Assembly (NCBI GenBank): GCA_963573315.1
Contig: OY752145.1
Location: 1,860,001-1,924,000, forward strand
Direction of reading: 5' to 3'
DNA from: Entomortierella parvispora
Taxonomy: Eukaryota > Mortierellomycota > Mortierellomycetes > Mortierellales > Mortierellaceae
Length of the DNA stretch: 64,000 nt
The translations under genes were made by a program, and so were the position numbers. Positions 1 to 12,703 of the stretch are shown here, in pieces. Every line of letters begins with the position of its first letter. Position 1 is the first letter of the stretch. Below the pieces are notes generated by a model, which worked only from the letters and a program-made list of their open reading frames with translations, made no database searches and had not been told where the DNA came from.

Positions 1-84
1 AGGCCAACGCTCCATACCTCAAAGGCAGTTATCACATCGATTTACCGGACCCTGACGTCTCTACACGAGCCAACGGAGTTCCAA

Positions 85-880
85 AATAGACATTGGCCGT
101 AAATGGGCCGAACTTTTGATGTTTATTTCGTGGGTGGATTCTACATTGACATCACCTCTAGATGCGGAGCCGACCGTGCCCATTGCCTCCACACTGGCGT
201 CTCGTACTTCGACGCCTCCAGGGAGCTGCAATATCTGTTATCACTGCCGCCTGAAAGTACAGAGGAGATCCAGGTCCGAGAAGAGCTCGAGATAAAACTG
301 ACATCCACACAAAAGCAGTTTGTTCCTAGTGCTGCCCACTGAGGTCGCAGAGATAGACTGGCCAAAGACCACATCAACCCAGACCTTTGGAAAATTGAAT
401 TGCAATTCATGTTCGCTTTGGAGACGATCCCAAGTGGTTCACATCCCGGGAATACCTCCATATATATGAAAGGATCCGCCTCCAGCATCAATTCACGCTC
501 AGCATGGACAGTATCCATATCGTCCGAAAAAGAGTTTGGGTAGAGATCAGGCCACAATCTCAAAACTACAAGAGGACTTCACAAGTGCCGTCACAAGGGA
601 TTGCAAGCAGAGACACAGCCGTGCCGCTTCCACAATATCAAAGACGTTGAAGGCACTGTTCGGTCTCCAGCTGGATCCAAATTCCTGATTACTTCTGGAA
701 GAAGCTTTAGTTTCCTTGCAGCCAACTTTTTGTCCAAACTGCCATGTAGTCTTCACTACCCCAGAACAGAAATCTCAACGCCAGCAAAGATTATTCCCAA
801 AATGTATACTACATGGACGAATGGGTCCCTGTCCACGAGTACATAGGCGACCAAACGCCAAAAGATAGGGAAGGGAAAAA
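85..880 (+). pseudogene. Probable decayed gene of unknown family
   Basis: No long ORF survives here. Protein-like stretches appear in several + strand frames, each broken by stops. About 85-295 reads IDIGRKWAELLMFISW. About 548-650 reads KLQEDFTSAVTRDCKQRH and then KTLKALFGLQLD. Around 715 there is a CxxC pair in FCPNCHVVFTTP. About 780-860 reads YYMDEWVPVHEYIGD. Switching frame without splice sites suggests an old gene with indels. I do not recognise the family, and real introns or a minus-strand gene are not excluded. Confidence 0.27.
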
Positions 881-1684
881 CTCAAAGTAAAACACCATTT
901 ATAGTACATGTGCGGAGGAGAAGAGGAGAGGAGAGGGAGTGAGGAGTGCAGGAGACAGAGAGTGGACACAAAGGTCAGAACAAAGGTATTGTCATTGTTC
1001 CAAGCTGAGGGGTGTGAAAAGGATGTCTGGATATTCAAGAGATCTGGAAAGGTAGGCATTGACAGTCCGACAGCGCGCGACGCAGACAATGCACCAGATC
1101 AGGGTTCTGTTTGTGGAGGGTGGGAGGCGAACAAAAGTCGAGAAGTGGGTAGGGCAAGATAGACATGGAAGGAGAGTTGTTAAAAAGGGGGCTTGTAGCT
1201 TTGCCAAATGTGCAGCCCATATCGTTTAAGTCCCTTGCCAGCACGGAAATAAAATGACAAACCCATACTTGAGCGCGTGTGCGTGGGGTGTGTATGTGCT
1301 TTCAGACCGATTGACCTTCCTCTGACGCGTTCCATGCAGATTTCTGCTCCCTTGCTGTACAGCACAACATCCAGGCTGAGCTTAATTGTGGAGACTTTCG
1401 AAAGAGTATGGGGATATGAGAGAGTGGGCTTGAGGTGAGAGGAGATGAAGAGGGGTCGAGGAAGTTGCGCACTTGCGTGGTGGTGTATAAAAAGAAGAGT
1501 GGCCAATGACGTGTGCACTTCAGAGGAAAAGCGAATCAGAAAAGTAACGAGCAGTTGGGTGGAGGGCGACGATGACGCAGACACAAAGGGAGATAATAAA
1601 GCACAAAAGGGACAGAAAAAAAAAGAGACAAAAAAATGGAGAGAACAGAGGCGCGCCGCATCCGAATACGATACCAGGGACGGT
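881..1684. other. No gene seen; 3' flank of the 1685-4500 gene
   Basis: Purine-rich + strand sequence with only short open frames, apart from a minus frame that is a shadow of the neighbouring Gln/Ala-rich gene. It probably holds the 3' UTR of that gene. No RNA gene or repeat was recognised. Confidence 0.4.
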
Positions 1685-4500
1685 TTACCGATACGCAGGA
1701 TACGTTGTAGCAGATGCTTGGTATGCTGTTGCTGGTGCTTGGTAGCCAGCAGGGGGTGCTTGGTAGGTTGCGGCGGCTGCTTGATACGCTGTAGCGGGAG
1801 CTGCAGGATACGCACCAGCAGCGACTCCATAGGAGCCTGCTGCTGGATAAGCGCTAGCGGCGGGATAGGCTCCAGCCGGAGTAGCCGCAGCAGCTGTTGG
1901 GTAAGCAGCAGCAGGAGCTGAATAGGCATTCGCGGTTGCGGGGTAAGCAGTTGCAGCTTGGTATCCTGCAGTTGGGTAGCCAGTTGATGTAGCAGTGTAT
2001 CCAGCAGCAGCCGTTTGATAACCAGCGCCATACCCGTACGCCGCTGTCGCAGCTGCCTGGTAGCCCCCCACAGCGGATGGGTAGGCAGGGGTCGCAGTCT
2101 GGTAGGTAGCTGAAGCTGCAGCGGGATAACCAGTTCCTGCAGCAGCGTAACCAGTGCCTGACGCTGGATATCCCGTTGCTGAGGCAGAGTAGTCAGAGGC
2201 TTGAGGCTGGTACGCGCTCACTGGCGCGTGATATGATCCAGACGCGTCCTGGTACCCGTATCCATGTGCAGGTGCTGGTGGATATGCTTGTGGATATCCC
2301 TGAGGTTGATGCTGTTGCTGCGCTTGTTGCTGATGTTGCTGATGTTGTTGATGCTGGTGTTGAAGCTGCTGTTGGTGTTGCATCTGAAGCGCGGCAGGTG
2401 GAGGTTGTGTTGGCAAAGGTGGCTGTGGTGGGATAGGTGGTTGACGAGAGTTATATCCATCGGCATTGCCTTGTGCACCAAGGGGCTTATTCGGATTCAA
2501 TGGAATGCTATTCACAGAGCTGGCGTTTGGCTGTGTTGCATGGCCCCCAGCGTTAAAGCCAGGGTTGCCACTGTGGCCTCCTCTTCCAGGAGACCCGCCA
2601 AAGCCGCCACGACCTCCGCGACCGCCACGTCCTCCTCGGCCACTATCAAGCTGGCGCTTGTAAGGTGCATTTTGTCTATCCCCAGAGGTTTGCCAGTCTC
2701 CATTATGTCCACGCGATGGACCGGGTCCTGTATCTCCTGACTGTGGGCCGTTCCCTGGAGGATACCGGGCATTATCAAGATTCCATTCATGCTGATGAGT
2801 TGGGCCAGGAGCTTGGGCGTTGGGTGGCGGAGTCTGATGAGCGAAAGGCTCATATGAGTCTCTACCATGTGGGCGTCCATATCCTTGAGAGGGTGCTGCT
2901 ACAGGGGCGGCTGCGCCACGAGGAGAATTGAAACGTCCAGGGCCACCTGGAGCACCACCCCCAGGGAAAAGGGACTGATCCGGAATTGAATTGGGTGCTG
3001 CGGGTCTACCAGCAGGAGCATTTCCCTAAAGCGCACGAACAACAGTAATATACATGTCAGCATGAATCAACGGATATCGTGCAGGGGTGGTGAGATGTTT
3101 CCCAATTTCATGGCAAGTTTACCTGGTCCCAGCGCATTCCTTTGACATATTCATAAATATTTTTGATGTCGCCGGGTTGAGCAGGAGGTCCTCCTTGATG
3201 CTGTCCTCTTGAATGGGAGGGAGGAGGGGGTCCTTGATGCTGTTGCATTGGGGGGGTCATGTTTGGGCCGCCCCTGTTCTGCCGATGTTGACCACCCCGG
3301 CCGTTATGATCAGGTCCATTAGGGAAGCGTTGGTTATGGGGTGCTGGTCCATGGTTCGGATGAGATTGCTGAGGGAAGGCAGGTTGTTGGGGTTGGAACT
3401 GTCCTCGAGGAGGACGAGGTCCACCCTGAAAGTTGCCACTGCCTTGATTGTTGTAGACATGACTTTGATTTTGATTATTAAAATCGCGAGGATGTTGTTG
3501 ATGGTGTTGATTTTGGTGTTGGTGTGGTGGAAATGGCTGGGGGTGCATGTCCATAGGACGTCCACGTTGAGCATCATCTCGTCGGTAAGGGCGTTGGTCT
3601 TGCGAGCCTATATTTTATAGAAAAGATCGACAGCAGCCAACAATAAGTGTTAACAAACGTCCTATGCATATCCTTCGCACAACGGCCAATCGGATGTCCA
3701 CTCCTACCTCGGAATCCTTCCCTACGCAATGGGCCAGGCCCGCCACCATGGCCGCCTCGGCGGTTGTTATTGAAGTTCTGATTCATGCCTTGGTTGGGAT
3801 GTTGGCTGTTGTTGTTGTTATTATTGTTGAATGGGCGCTGGTTGTAAGGACCTGGTCGATTGCTGTTATGATGCCCTGGGCGATTCTTGGGATGCTGTTG
3901 TTTGTTGTGCTTAGAACCTTTTTGATTCGTGCCTGCTCCAGGCTTTGATCCAGGAGTACCATCAGGTTTCTTTTCAGCAGGAAGGGTTTCTGTTGTCGGA
4001 ATAGGAGTCGTCGACACGAGATTAGTATCCTTGTACGCCTCGTCCTTCTCCGTGTATGGGTCGGTGGACACTTCCTCCATCGAGTTTTCAGCCGTATCAA
4101 CTGCATCAACTGGAGCGTCGGTGGATACAACTTCCTCGCCGTTGCTTTCTTTTGCGGACTCATCCATTACTCCCACTCGGGTTTCCTCCTCCTGTGGGGC
4201 CTGCTCTAGATGTTCTATCTCTGAATCCTGGGCCTGGGAGGCAGAGGTGTCTTCCTCAGACATATGAGAGTCCTGGTCCAACGCTGTCTGGGGATCACTG
4301 TCATTTGCAGCTACCTGGGCAGACTCTTGATCGCTAGACTGGGGAGCATCAGGAACATCGTCGTCGATATAAATAACAACGGCAGGTTGCACGGCAGGTT
4401 CAGTCTCCGAGGCAGTCTCCGGGTTGGCAGGCAGCGGTTCTGTTACAGAAGTGGGTGATGGATCATTGGCCATTTCGACCAATTCAGAGGTGGCAGACAT
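1685..4500 (-). CDS. Prion-like, RGG- and Gln/Tyr-rich protein, probable RNA binder
   Basis: Three exons, complement(join(1685..3025,3123..3607,3708..4500)), 872 aa. Donors GTAGGA and GTAAAC and acceptors ATAG and TTTAG join in frame. The start is the ATG at 4500; the frame stays open upstream but has no other ATG. The first ~270 residues are acidic (Ser/Glu/Asp), followed by an Asn-rich RGG stretch. Exon 2 is His/Gln/Pro-rich and ends in a more ordered piece, DIKNIYEYVKGMRWDQ. Exon 3 has four RGGRGG-type repeats, a poly-Gln/His run and about 30 degenerate repeats of the TGYPAA / YQAAA type running to the C terminus. Such composition is typical of RNP-granule proteins; the specific function is unknown. 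It is head-to-head with ATG4. Confidence 0.75.
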
Positions 4501-5075
4501 CAGACGATGAGACTGATTTGATTGCAAAAGGCACTGGTTTAGTTCAACAATGACTTTGGGAAGCTTTGATGGAGTGACTCGGGGTTGCTTTCAGGGATTG
4601 AAAATGGGGCTTGGGATCGGGCTTGGGCTTGAAGATGGGTGGTCTGAGATGGATGGAGAAGGAGACAAAAGAGACGGATGGGATGGATGGACGGATGGGG
4701 AGACACACACGCGTGTGGCATGCCCGTGTGCAGGAATAGAATGCTATCGTCAATTACAGAGGGCGCAATGGGGTGTCCCAATGAGAGCGCATGCAGAGAG
4801 CAGGAGAGAGAGAGAAAGATGCATGCATGTGTGCTCATTTCCTCATTCCTCCCTTCCCCTGTCCCTGTTCGACGCAAACAGCCAGCAAGCAACAGTAGCA
4901 ATAACAGCAGCCAGCCACTCTTATCTCCACGGCACCACACCTTCCATCCCCCCTCCCCTTCCTCTTCCTCCTTGACGTCTTTTCCTTTCCTTCTTGCCCC
5001 CCGTCCGTCCGCACGAGTCACACGCGCAAGCGCTGCTTCAGTTTTCAAGCAAGGTTGTGGGGCTGACCGACACGC

Positions 5076-5136
<61 letters not shown>

Positions 5137-5182
5137 AGCGAGAGGACCCTGCCTGCCTGCCAAGAAGAACATAGACCCAGCC
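4501..5182. promoter_or_regulatory. Divergent intergenic promoter region (RGG protein / ATG4)
   Basis: About 680 bp between two start codons pointing outward, so it must carry both promoters and 5' UTRs. It contains GGATGGATGGACGG-type simple sequence near 4648-4700 and a long CAGA tetranucleotide array just before ATG4. No factor site was assigned. Confidence 0.55.
5075..5132. repeat. (CAGA)n microsatellite, about 14 units
   Basis: An uninterrupted tetranucleotide run of about 58 bp ends 50 bp before the ATG4 start, so it probably lies in the 5' UTR. The unit is out of frame with codons (4 bp), which argues against it being coding even though one frame stays open through it. Confidence 0.9.
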
Positions 5183-7450
5183 ATGGACATTGACCAGGAC
5201 ACCTGCACCCGCACCACTCCCATGGACATCTCTTCTGCCTCCTCCTCTTGCGCTCACACCAGCCAGGCAAACTCGGTCCTTGTCGAGCCCGCAGTCGCTC
5301 GTGTCGACACCTCAACCTGTGCAACTCCGCCTCTCTCTCGAGGCGAAGAAGGGCCGGCGGTGACAGCCAAGTCTGAAGACTCCTCCCAGTCCACACTGCC
5401 TGCTCAGGAAACCTTGGAACCGCCTGTCATTCCAAGAACGTCTCCCCCTCTGCCTGCCTCCAAAGCCAGCTCGCGATTCAGCGTCAACATCTCGGGCGTG
5501 GGTCTTCCAGCCATGGCCAGCAACCTGGGACTCACCCAGGCAAACGGCGAGCGGGCTGCAGACATGGCCCAAGATCTTAAAAAGAACGTGGTAAACATGT
5601 GGAATACTTGGTTCACTGCTCCTCCTAGCTCCTCGGCATCTTCAGCATCCTCGAGTACAGTTGGCAGCGACAAGACAGAGTCTGCATTGAAAGCCCCTAT
5701 ATCGGGAACACAGTCCTTGTCGCAGCATCAACAGCGGCCTGCCAAGTCTCAGCGTATGAACTCGTATACGCTTGGATCCAAGGCTGGAGGTGACAGCGCC
5801 ACAGCATTTGGGAGCAGTCTGTCGTCACCGCCCTCTCCTCGCGGTTACTCTCTCGACATCCCCGATAGAAAGGCAACGAAAAGTTCACTGGCTTCATCCA
5901 ACCACGATATTGTTTCTCCGTTGCCGCAGTTAGCGGACAAGTCGACAACAATTGTACACGAGGCAAATGATCCGATTGCAAAACGATCTTCGACCTGTGT
6001 AGCTCCGCCTCCAAATGTCACCAGTGCCCCTATTTACTTGATGGGCAGACTCTACGCGCCGTCTAATACGCAGTGGGCCGACTTTCAACGGGACTTTACT
6101 CTTGGCATGATCTGGTGCACCTATCGACATGGTTATGCTCCTATCAAGCCAAGCAATTTTACTAGCGACGTAGGCTGGGGATGTATGCTTCGATCTGGAC
6201 AAGGACTGCTTGCGAACGCGCTTGCAATCCAGTTTATGGGCCGAAGTGAGTGTTGCGACTTGTTATTTTGAATCCCAGAGGCAGCATTTTTGATCTTGGC
6301 AACGTGGACACTAACGTATTCATGTGGCTTTTAGACTGGAATCGTCCGTCGCCCGGGGATTCCACCTGGGACATTTATGTTCGGGTAAGCATTCCTGGGC
6401 CGCTTTTGCAGATCCTTTTCATCAATGCTTAAATACCTTTGTTTTAACAAATAGATCCTTTCATGGTTCCTGGACGATATGAACTCGAAATCACCATTTT
6501 CGGTGCATCGTATTGCCCTTCTCGGAAAGCAACTGGGCAAGAATATTGGCGAGTGGTTTGGTCCCTCAACGACAAGCCAGGTTACAAAGTAAGACTCTTG
6601 ATCTATCACTAAACAAACAAAATACTCTGCCTAACGTTGTCATTGTCATTGTTACAGAGCGCTAGTCCACAACTTTCCTGAATCAGGCCTTGGTGTTTAT
6701 GTCACCACAGACGGAGTTATCTACAAGGATCAAGTGGAGGAGGCTGCGACCCTAAAAAAATCAGGAGGTTTCGGCAATCTCTTGATTTTGGTCACTATCC
6801 GCCTAGGTATCGACAAACTGAACCCGATCTATAATGACGCCATAAAAAAAACACTCGAGTTTCCTCAGACTTTGGGCATCGCAGGGTATGTATGACTTTG
6901 ATATGACTGTTTTTTTGGAGAGCGATGAGCTAATGGCTGTCCTTTTTAATTCTCAGAGGTCGCCCGTCATCCTCCTACTACTTTGTGGGCTATCAGGGGG
7001 ATGATTTGTTCTACCTGGATCCACATCACTCAAGGTGCATTGTTGAGACCAAGAACTTGAGCGACTATACTGTTGAGGTAACCATGCTTGTCAGCTTGAT
7101 ATGAGTGAACGGAATGGTGTACGCCTAGAGGCGCACGTATTCAGCATGTCGTGTTTATTAACAGGCGCTGACAACTGTCTTTGTAGGATTTGGCATCTTA
7201 CCATTGCGAAACAATCCGCAAGATTGATATCAATGCAATTGACCCCTCTATGCTCCTGGCGTTTTATTGTCGTGATCGAGCAGATTTTGACGAGTTTTGC
7301 CAGCGAGTGAAAGAGATGAATGCTCGTCCAGGAATGGGTTCTAGCATCTTTACAATCGGAGAAAAGGCACCAGATTATGACGATGATATGGATGGACAGC
7401 TGCTCTCTGTGGCAGACGATGAAGATGATGACCTGGAGTTGGTCTTATAA
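5183..7450 (+). CDS. ATG4: Cysteine protease ATG4
   Basis: Six exons, join(5183..6245,6335..6384,6455..6588,6658..6885,6957..7077,7187..7450), 619 aa. Atg4 cleaves the C terminus of Atg8 to expose the glycine used for lipidation, and later delipidates Atg8-PE, in the cytosol. The peptidase C54 domain begins near residue 290 (YLMGRLY). The catalytic Cys is C334 in [13 protein letters not shown], and the Asp/His pair is D513/H515 in [13 protein letters not shown] in exon 3 and the [14 protein letters not shown] loop are family hallmarks. The first ~290 residues are Ser/Thr/Pro-rich and make the protein longer than most Atg4s. The start at 5183 is the first ATG after the CAGA repeat. The C terminus is acidic ([11 protein letters not shown]) but has no aromatic LIR motif. 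ATG5 lies 2.4 kb downstream on the other strand. Confidence 0.95.
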
Positions 7451-7541
7451 CAGTCAAAAACATCTTTGGAGGAAAGGCACAGGACTTAGAGAAATTTTGT
7501 TGTGAAATACAAAAAACCCAACCAACAAGATGTGTAAATAT

Positions 7542-8270
7542 TTATTTTTGTTTGAACTCATGTCCATCTTTTGAGGCTCCTGCTACAATCTGATCCCCTT
7601 GTGGAGTGACATTTGTGGAGGGTTTTCGATAGGCAAAGATGGCTTGATGCAACACCAGCAGCCCCAACGAGATCATAATCCAAGAGCACATTCTGACAAT
7701 ATGACATTGCAAATACGTATCATCTCTTAAACGATAGGGACCTGATCTTGACAGCGCAAAGAGGCGATCTTGGTTCCGTTGAGGCAGAGTCCCCTCAAAC
7801 TTTTCTCTAGATCCACAGAAATGTATGTTTCCAAACGCGGCCGCCAAACCAGGACTGGCCGATTCGCCGTTGCTACGAGTAGCACCATCTTCACCTCCAA
7901 AGGAGGCCAACCCATGAAACACGACCGCAAAGACGAAGGAGACGATCAGCTCTTGAATAGGAAAGTACAACAGGGAAAGGGCCAGGATCAAGACTGCAGA
8001 TCGAGGCAAGATGAGTGCCTGAACTGTCTTTGAGGAAGGGCCCGGCTGGAAAAAGAGTGGATAAATGAGAAAGGCTCCAAGGGTGGCAAGGCCAGGGCTG
8101 AACCAGAGGAAATACTGCCAAATAGGAGTGGCGGTTGAAATCCCCAGGTCACTGTTGTCATACTTCCGTTGGGTTTCGAGGTATTGCATGTGGAGCAATT
8201 CCAAGATCAATAGCAACAAGGAAAGAGCCCCAATGAGTCGCCTGATAAACTGAGAGGAGAGGTGAAGCAT
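7542..8270 (-). CDS. Four-TM integral membrane protein, MARVEL-like
   Basis: Single exon, 242 aa, ATG at 8270. Hydrophobic segments lie near residues 12-28 (LIGALSLLLLILELL), 52-73, 88-113 and 205-222 (SWIMISLGLLVLHQAIFAY), with a polar loop of about 80 residues before the last. The architecture resembles the small 4-TM proteins at 17603 and 60791-62972, but sequence similarity by eye is weak. The function is unknown. It is convergent with ATG4, with 91 bp between stop codons. Confidence 0.7.
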   Translation of the reverse strand: MLHLSSQFIRRLIGALSLLLLILELLHMQYLETQRKYDNSDLGISTATPIWQYFLWFSPGLATLGAFLIYPLFFQPGPSSKTVQALILPRSAVLILALSLLYFPIQELIVSFVFAVVFHGLASFGGEDGATRSNGESASPGLAAAFGNIHFCGSREKFEGTLPQRNQDRLFALSRSGPYRLRDDTYLQCHIVRMCSWIMISLGLLVLHQAIFAYRKPSTNVTPQGDQIVAGASKDGHEFKQK

Positions 8271-8787
8271 CCTCGTATTCTTGAAAAATACTACTAGGCA
8301 ATCGTGGGAGGAGATGTATGTGTATGAATAACGGGTCTCCGATAGTGGCGTTTGTGTCAGAGTGTGTAGTGTGATAGAGCGTGTAGCGTTCGGACTGTAA
8401 GGGGAGTATGTTGGAAATGAGGAAGAGATGTTTCGTGGAGCGTCGATTATTTATACTGCAGGTATTCCATCCCGCAATGTAGGATACAGCGGTGCTGAGT
8501 TGTTAAACCATTGGGCGCTCACTGAACTGTTGAGAGTCGAAATGCGGGCTGCTCCAGACGGAGGTCCAAATCGATTCTCGAAGGGTCGCACCACTGTCTT
8601 CAGTCGGTAGATGGGCATTTCTCCCCGGTATTCATTGTGGGCTGTGGAGGCTTAGCTGCATTATTATGGAGCCGAGGTGGTATCTAAAGCGGGATGGATG
8701 GTGGATTGTGAGCCCGAATCCATGATTATATCGTGACCTTTGGATTCTTTGGACAGCAACAACCATATTTTCTTTATTTTTTCTCTT
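8271..8787. other. Intergenic; promoter of the 7542-8270 gene
   Basis: Contains the upstream region of the minus-strand 4-TM gene and the 3' flank of the next minus-strand gene. No credible coding frame, RNA gene or repeat was seen. Confidence 0.45.
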
Positions 8788-9722
8788 CTATTCGTTTCCA
8801 AAGAGCTCCACCTGACAAAATTCATCAAAATTTAAAAGTGTGTCTGTCTTTAGATGAGGTTGATTCAGCCATGCCGACAGCAAGATCATACCCTGATCCT
8901 TGTCCCTTCGTGTTGGAGGAACAACCATTCCGACGGTACTTGGGTCTGATCGAGTTGTTTCGCCTTCTGGATTGACGCCATGATTGCCACGTATTGATGA
9001 GGAAGACGTGGGCGAGATTGTTGAAGATGCGGCGAACTGAGGGTTGCTATGTTGATTTCTGGCAACCAATTCATCCAGTATCTCGCGATTCAGATTGATT
9101 TGTTGGGTGTAAAGTCCAAAAATGGACTCTAACTGGATCCAAATCTGCTCCAGTGTGCACGTCGCTCCTAATGGTTCCTTGAAGACGAAGGCCTCTCCAA
9201 AGGACTCTACCGCCTCCTCCATCAAATATTCGAATTGACTCGTCTGCAGTTTCATCTTGGCGTATTGTGCACTCTATATATTGTCAATTTGAAGAGCGTC
9301 AGGAGTGATCGACAATCAAAAATAAAAGTCGGAAAAGCCTGCGTTTCGCTGCATCATACCATTTTTGTAAAAGTCGTTTCAAAATCCATCGCTAACGCGT
9401 CCGCCTTCTTTTGGAGTTTACCCTCAAAACGGTCCTTCAAATCTGTAAACTGTGATAAAGCTGGGGGCCAGTATGCCGCACTATCAACATACCTAGTTGG
9501 ATTTGGGTTCCCTTCTGTCAGTAGATGCCTCTTTTCTTTTCCTCTTCGCTTGGTTCGGTTTGGTTTGGTTTGATTTTTTTTTTACCCCTGTTGAAGTTGC
9601 ACATTTACCAGGGCATTGGCTTGGGTCAATCCATCCGAGACAAGATCGCCCCAAACCTTCCTAGCCTTTTGAAAGTCGTAGAGGATCCCAATTACTTTGC
9701 GTTCAACCGTTGCCTTGGACAT
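8788..9722 (-). CDS. C1orf109/AIRIM-like (CK2S family) protein
   Basis: Modelled as three exons, complement(join(8788..9273,9360..9530,9609..9722)), 256 aa. It starts MSKATVERKVIGILYDFQKA. The pattern KARKVWGDLV, later SQFTDLKDRF, then an EAVESFGEAFVFK helical segment recalls the order of motifs in human C1orf109 (FPDLKERL and a C-terminal helix), a CK2 substrate linked to 60S ribosome maturation. Intron 2 (GTATGA...ATATAG) is clear. The exon 1/2 junction is uncertain: exon 1 stays open for eight more codons (VNVQLQQG), and the acceptor at 9531 lacks a pyrimidine tract. The C-terminal ~90 residues are Ser/Thr-rich. The family assignment is by eye. Confidence 0.45.
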
Positions 9723-9815
9723 GGTGAGAATAGGCGATTACAGAAGTCCATGTGAGAATCAAACACATGTAGATCTCAGCGGTCACGTGGCGATTTGGCT
9801 TTTATTGAGAAAACG

Positions 9816-11383
<1,568 letters not shown>

Positions 11384-11881
11384 GAAGGAGGCAAGAGTTC
11401 GGGAGGGTCAGGGGCTAAGTTGGGAGCGAGGCGCAGGGCGGGCCACTCAGAGGATTGATGCAGGCAGGTGAGTGAATGGACGGATGGGGGAACACGGGCA
11501 GCGAATGCTTTCAGAGATGACTCGACGCGGGGGCCAGCTGGAGGAATGGGGAAAGATGGGATGATGGCGAGTGAACGATGGATGGATGGACGGATGGAAT
11601 GAATGAATGAAGAGAAAGGAAAAGAGAATAAAAACACGGACGGGACGCGCGCGGACCTGGAGGAGGACGATCTTTAGGCTCATGGCGTGCATGTGTGCGT
11701 GCGTGTCATGGGCGCATCCGCCCATTCTTCTCTTTCACTTTGTCACTCTCTCTCTTTCCTCTCGCCTTTTTGCTCGTCTTTCCTTCCTCTCACCCTTCTC
11801 TGTTCTCCTCAGCTCCCCTCGTGTCGCTCATCCGCCTCATCTTTGACTATACCCTCATCCCTTTGTCCTTCCCTCCTCCTC
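11384..11881. promoter_or_regulatory. Divergent promoter region (ATG5 / 11882 membrane gene)
   Basis: About 500 bp between two outward start codons. It holds GGATGGATGGACGG and GAATGAATGAATG simple sequence near 11577-11612 and a strong pyrimidine tract (about 11717-11830) just before the + strand start, typical of fungal core promoters. Open frames here are low-complexity shadows. Confidence 0.5.
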
Positions 11882-12703
11882 ATGGAACAATTGCAGAAAC
11901 TCAAGCGCAGACCAAACGCCACCAAGTCCCTCTTCCGAGCACCACGGGGGGAGGACGAAGAGCCCGAGTTCTTGGCCGAGGATGGTACGAGAGTTTGTTA
12001 TGGAGGCACCCAGACTCCATTATCAATGCGTTGATTGCGGCTGCTTATAGACAACTGACTTTGTTCCTCGCAGAGCAAGAAGATCTGATAGCATCCCTCC
12101 GAGCTTCAAACGAAAGTGCAAACAACAAGTTCAAGGCAAGTCTTCTCAAGGTGCCAGGGCGCACAGCCTTCGAAGCCTCCGCAGCCCTAATGACTGGTTT
12201 ATCTTGATAGACGATTCTCTGGGCTTTCTCCGCCATGGAATTGACTTTGTATATACGTGGTTATCTGAATCTGTCGTTAATGCCAATTGATTGACCTTTT
12301 CTAACTTGTGCTTACATGCCGTATCAGTCATCTGGCGTTTGCAGGCTACTCCTGGTACAAGAGGAGCATATTCAAGATGCCAGATGCCGAAAGCTATAGA
12401 TTCCAACAGAGTGCCTCCCCAATGACCGCGACACTGTGCTCGCTCATCTCGTTTGTAGTTGGCATGAGGCTAATCAAGGATTCAACGTTGGTCCGACGAG
12501 ATACCATAGCAGCGTGGACAGCCGTATCCATAGTTCCAGTGGTGCTGATGTTTGGCTCGGGCGAGTTTTCGTTTGAATGGTTGTGGTGGTCGATGCCGTT
12601 GATGCTCCAGGTTGTAGATCTGACGTGCCTTTGGATCATGCTAGATCCAGAGGAGGACTTCTTTGGCCTTGAGAAGAGTCAGTACAAGCTCAAGGGCGCG
12701 TAA
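11882..12703 (+). CDS. Conserved-looking four-TM membrane protein, unknown function
   Basis: Four exons, join(11882..11984,12074..12135,12211..12248,12328..12703), 192 aa. Phases 1, 0 and 2 close exactly. The N-terminal ~55 residues are charged (MEQLQKLKRRPNATKSLFR...). Hydrophobic segments follow near TILWAFSAMELTFHLAFAGY, ATLCSLISFVVGMRL, AAWTAVSIVPVVLMFGSG and WSMPLMLQVVDLTCLWIML. The charged N terminus without a signal peptide suggests an organelle or ER membrane protein. Intron 2 uses a GC donor (AAG|GCAAGT, 12136-12210). I do not recognise the family. Confidence 0.7.

Noticed and set aside
1180-2031. Minus-strand 283-codon frame rich in Leu/Gln
   Set aside because: It overlaps the Tyr/Ala repeat exon in another frame on the same strand, starts from a non-ATG-like position relative to any splice model and is low-complexity.
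4994-5182. ATG4 frame extending upstream through the CAGA repeat
   Set aside because: The frame is open but there is no in-frame ATG between the repeat and 5183, and a 4-bp repeat translating as TDRQ repeats is unlikely to be coding.
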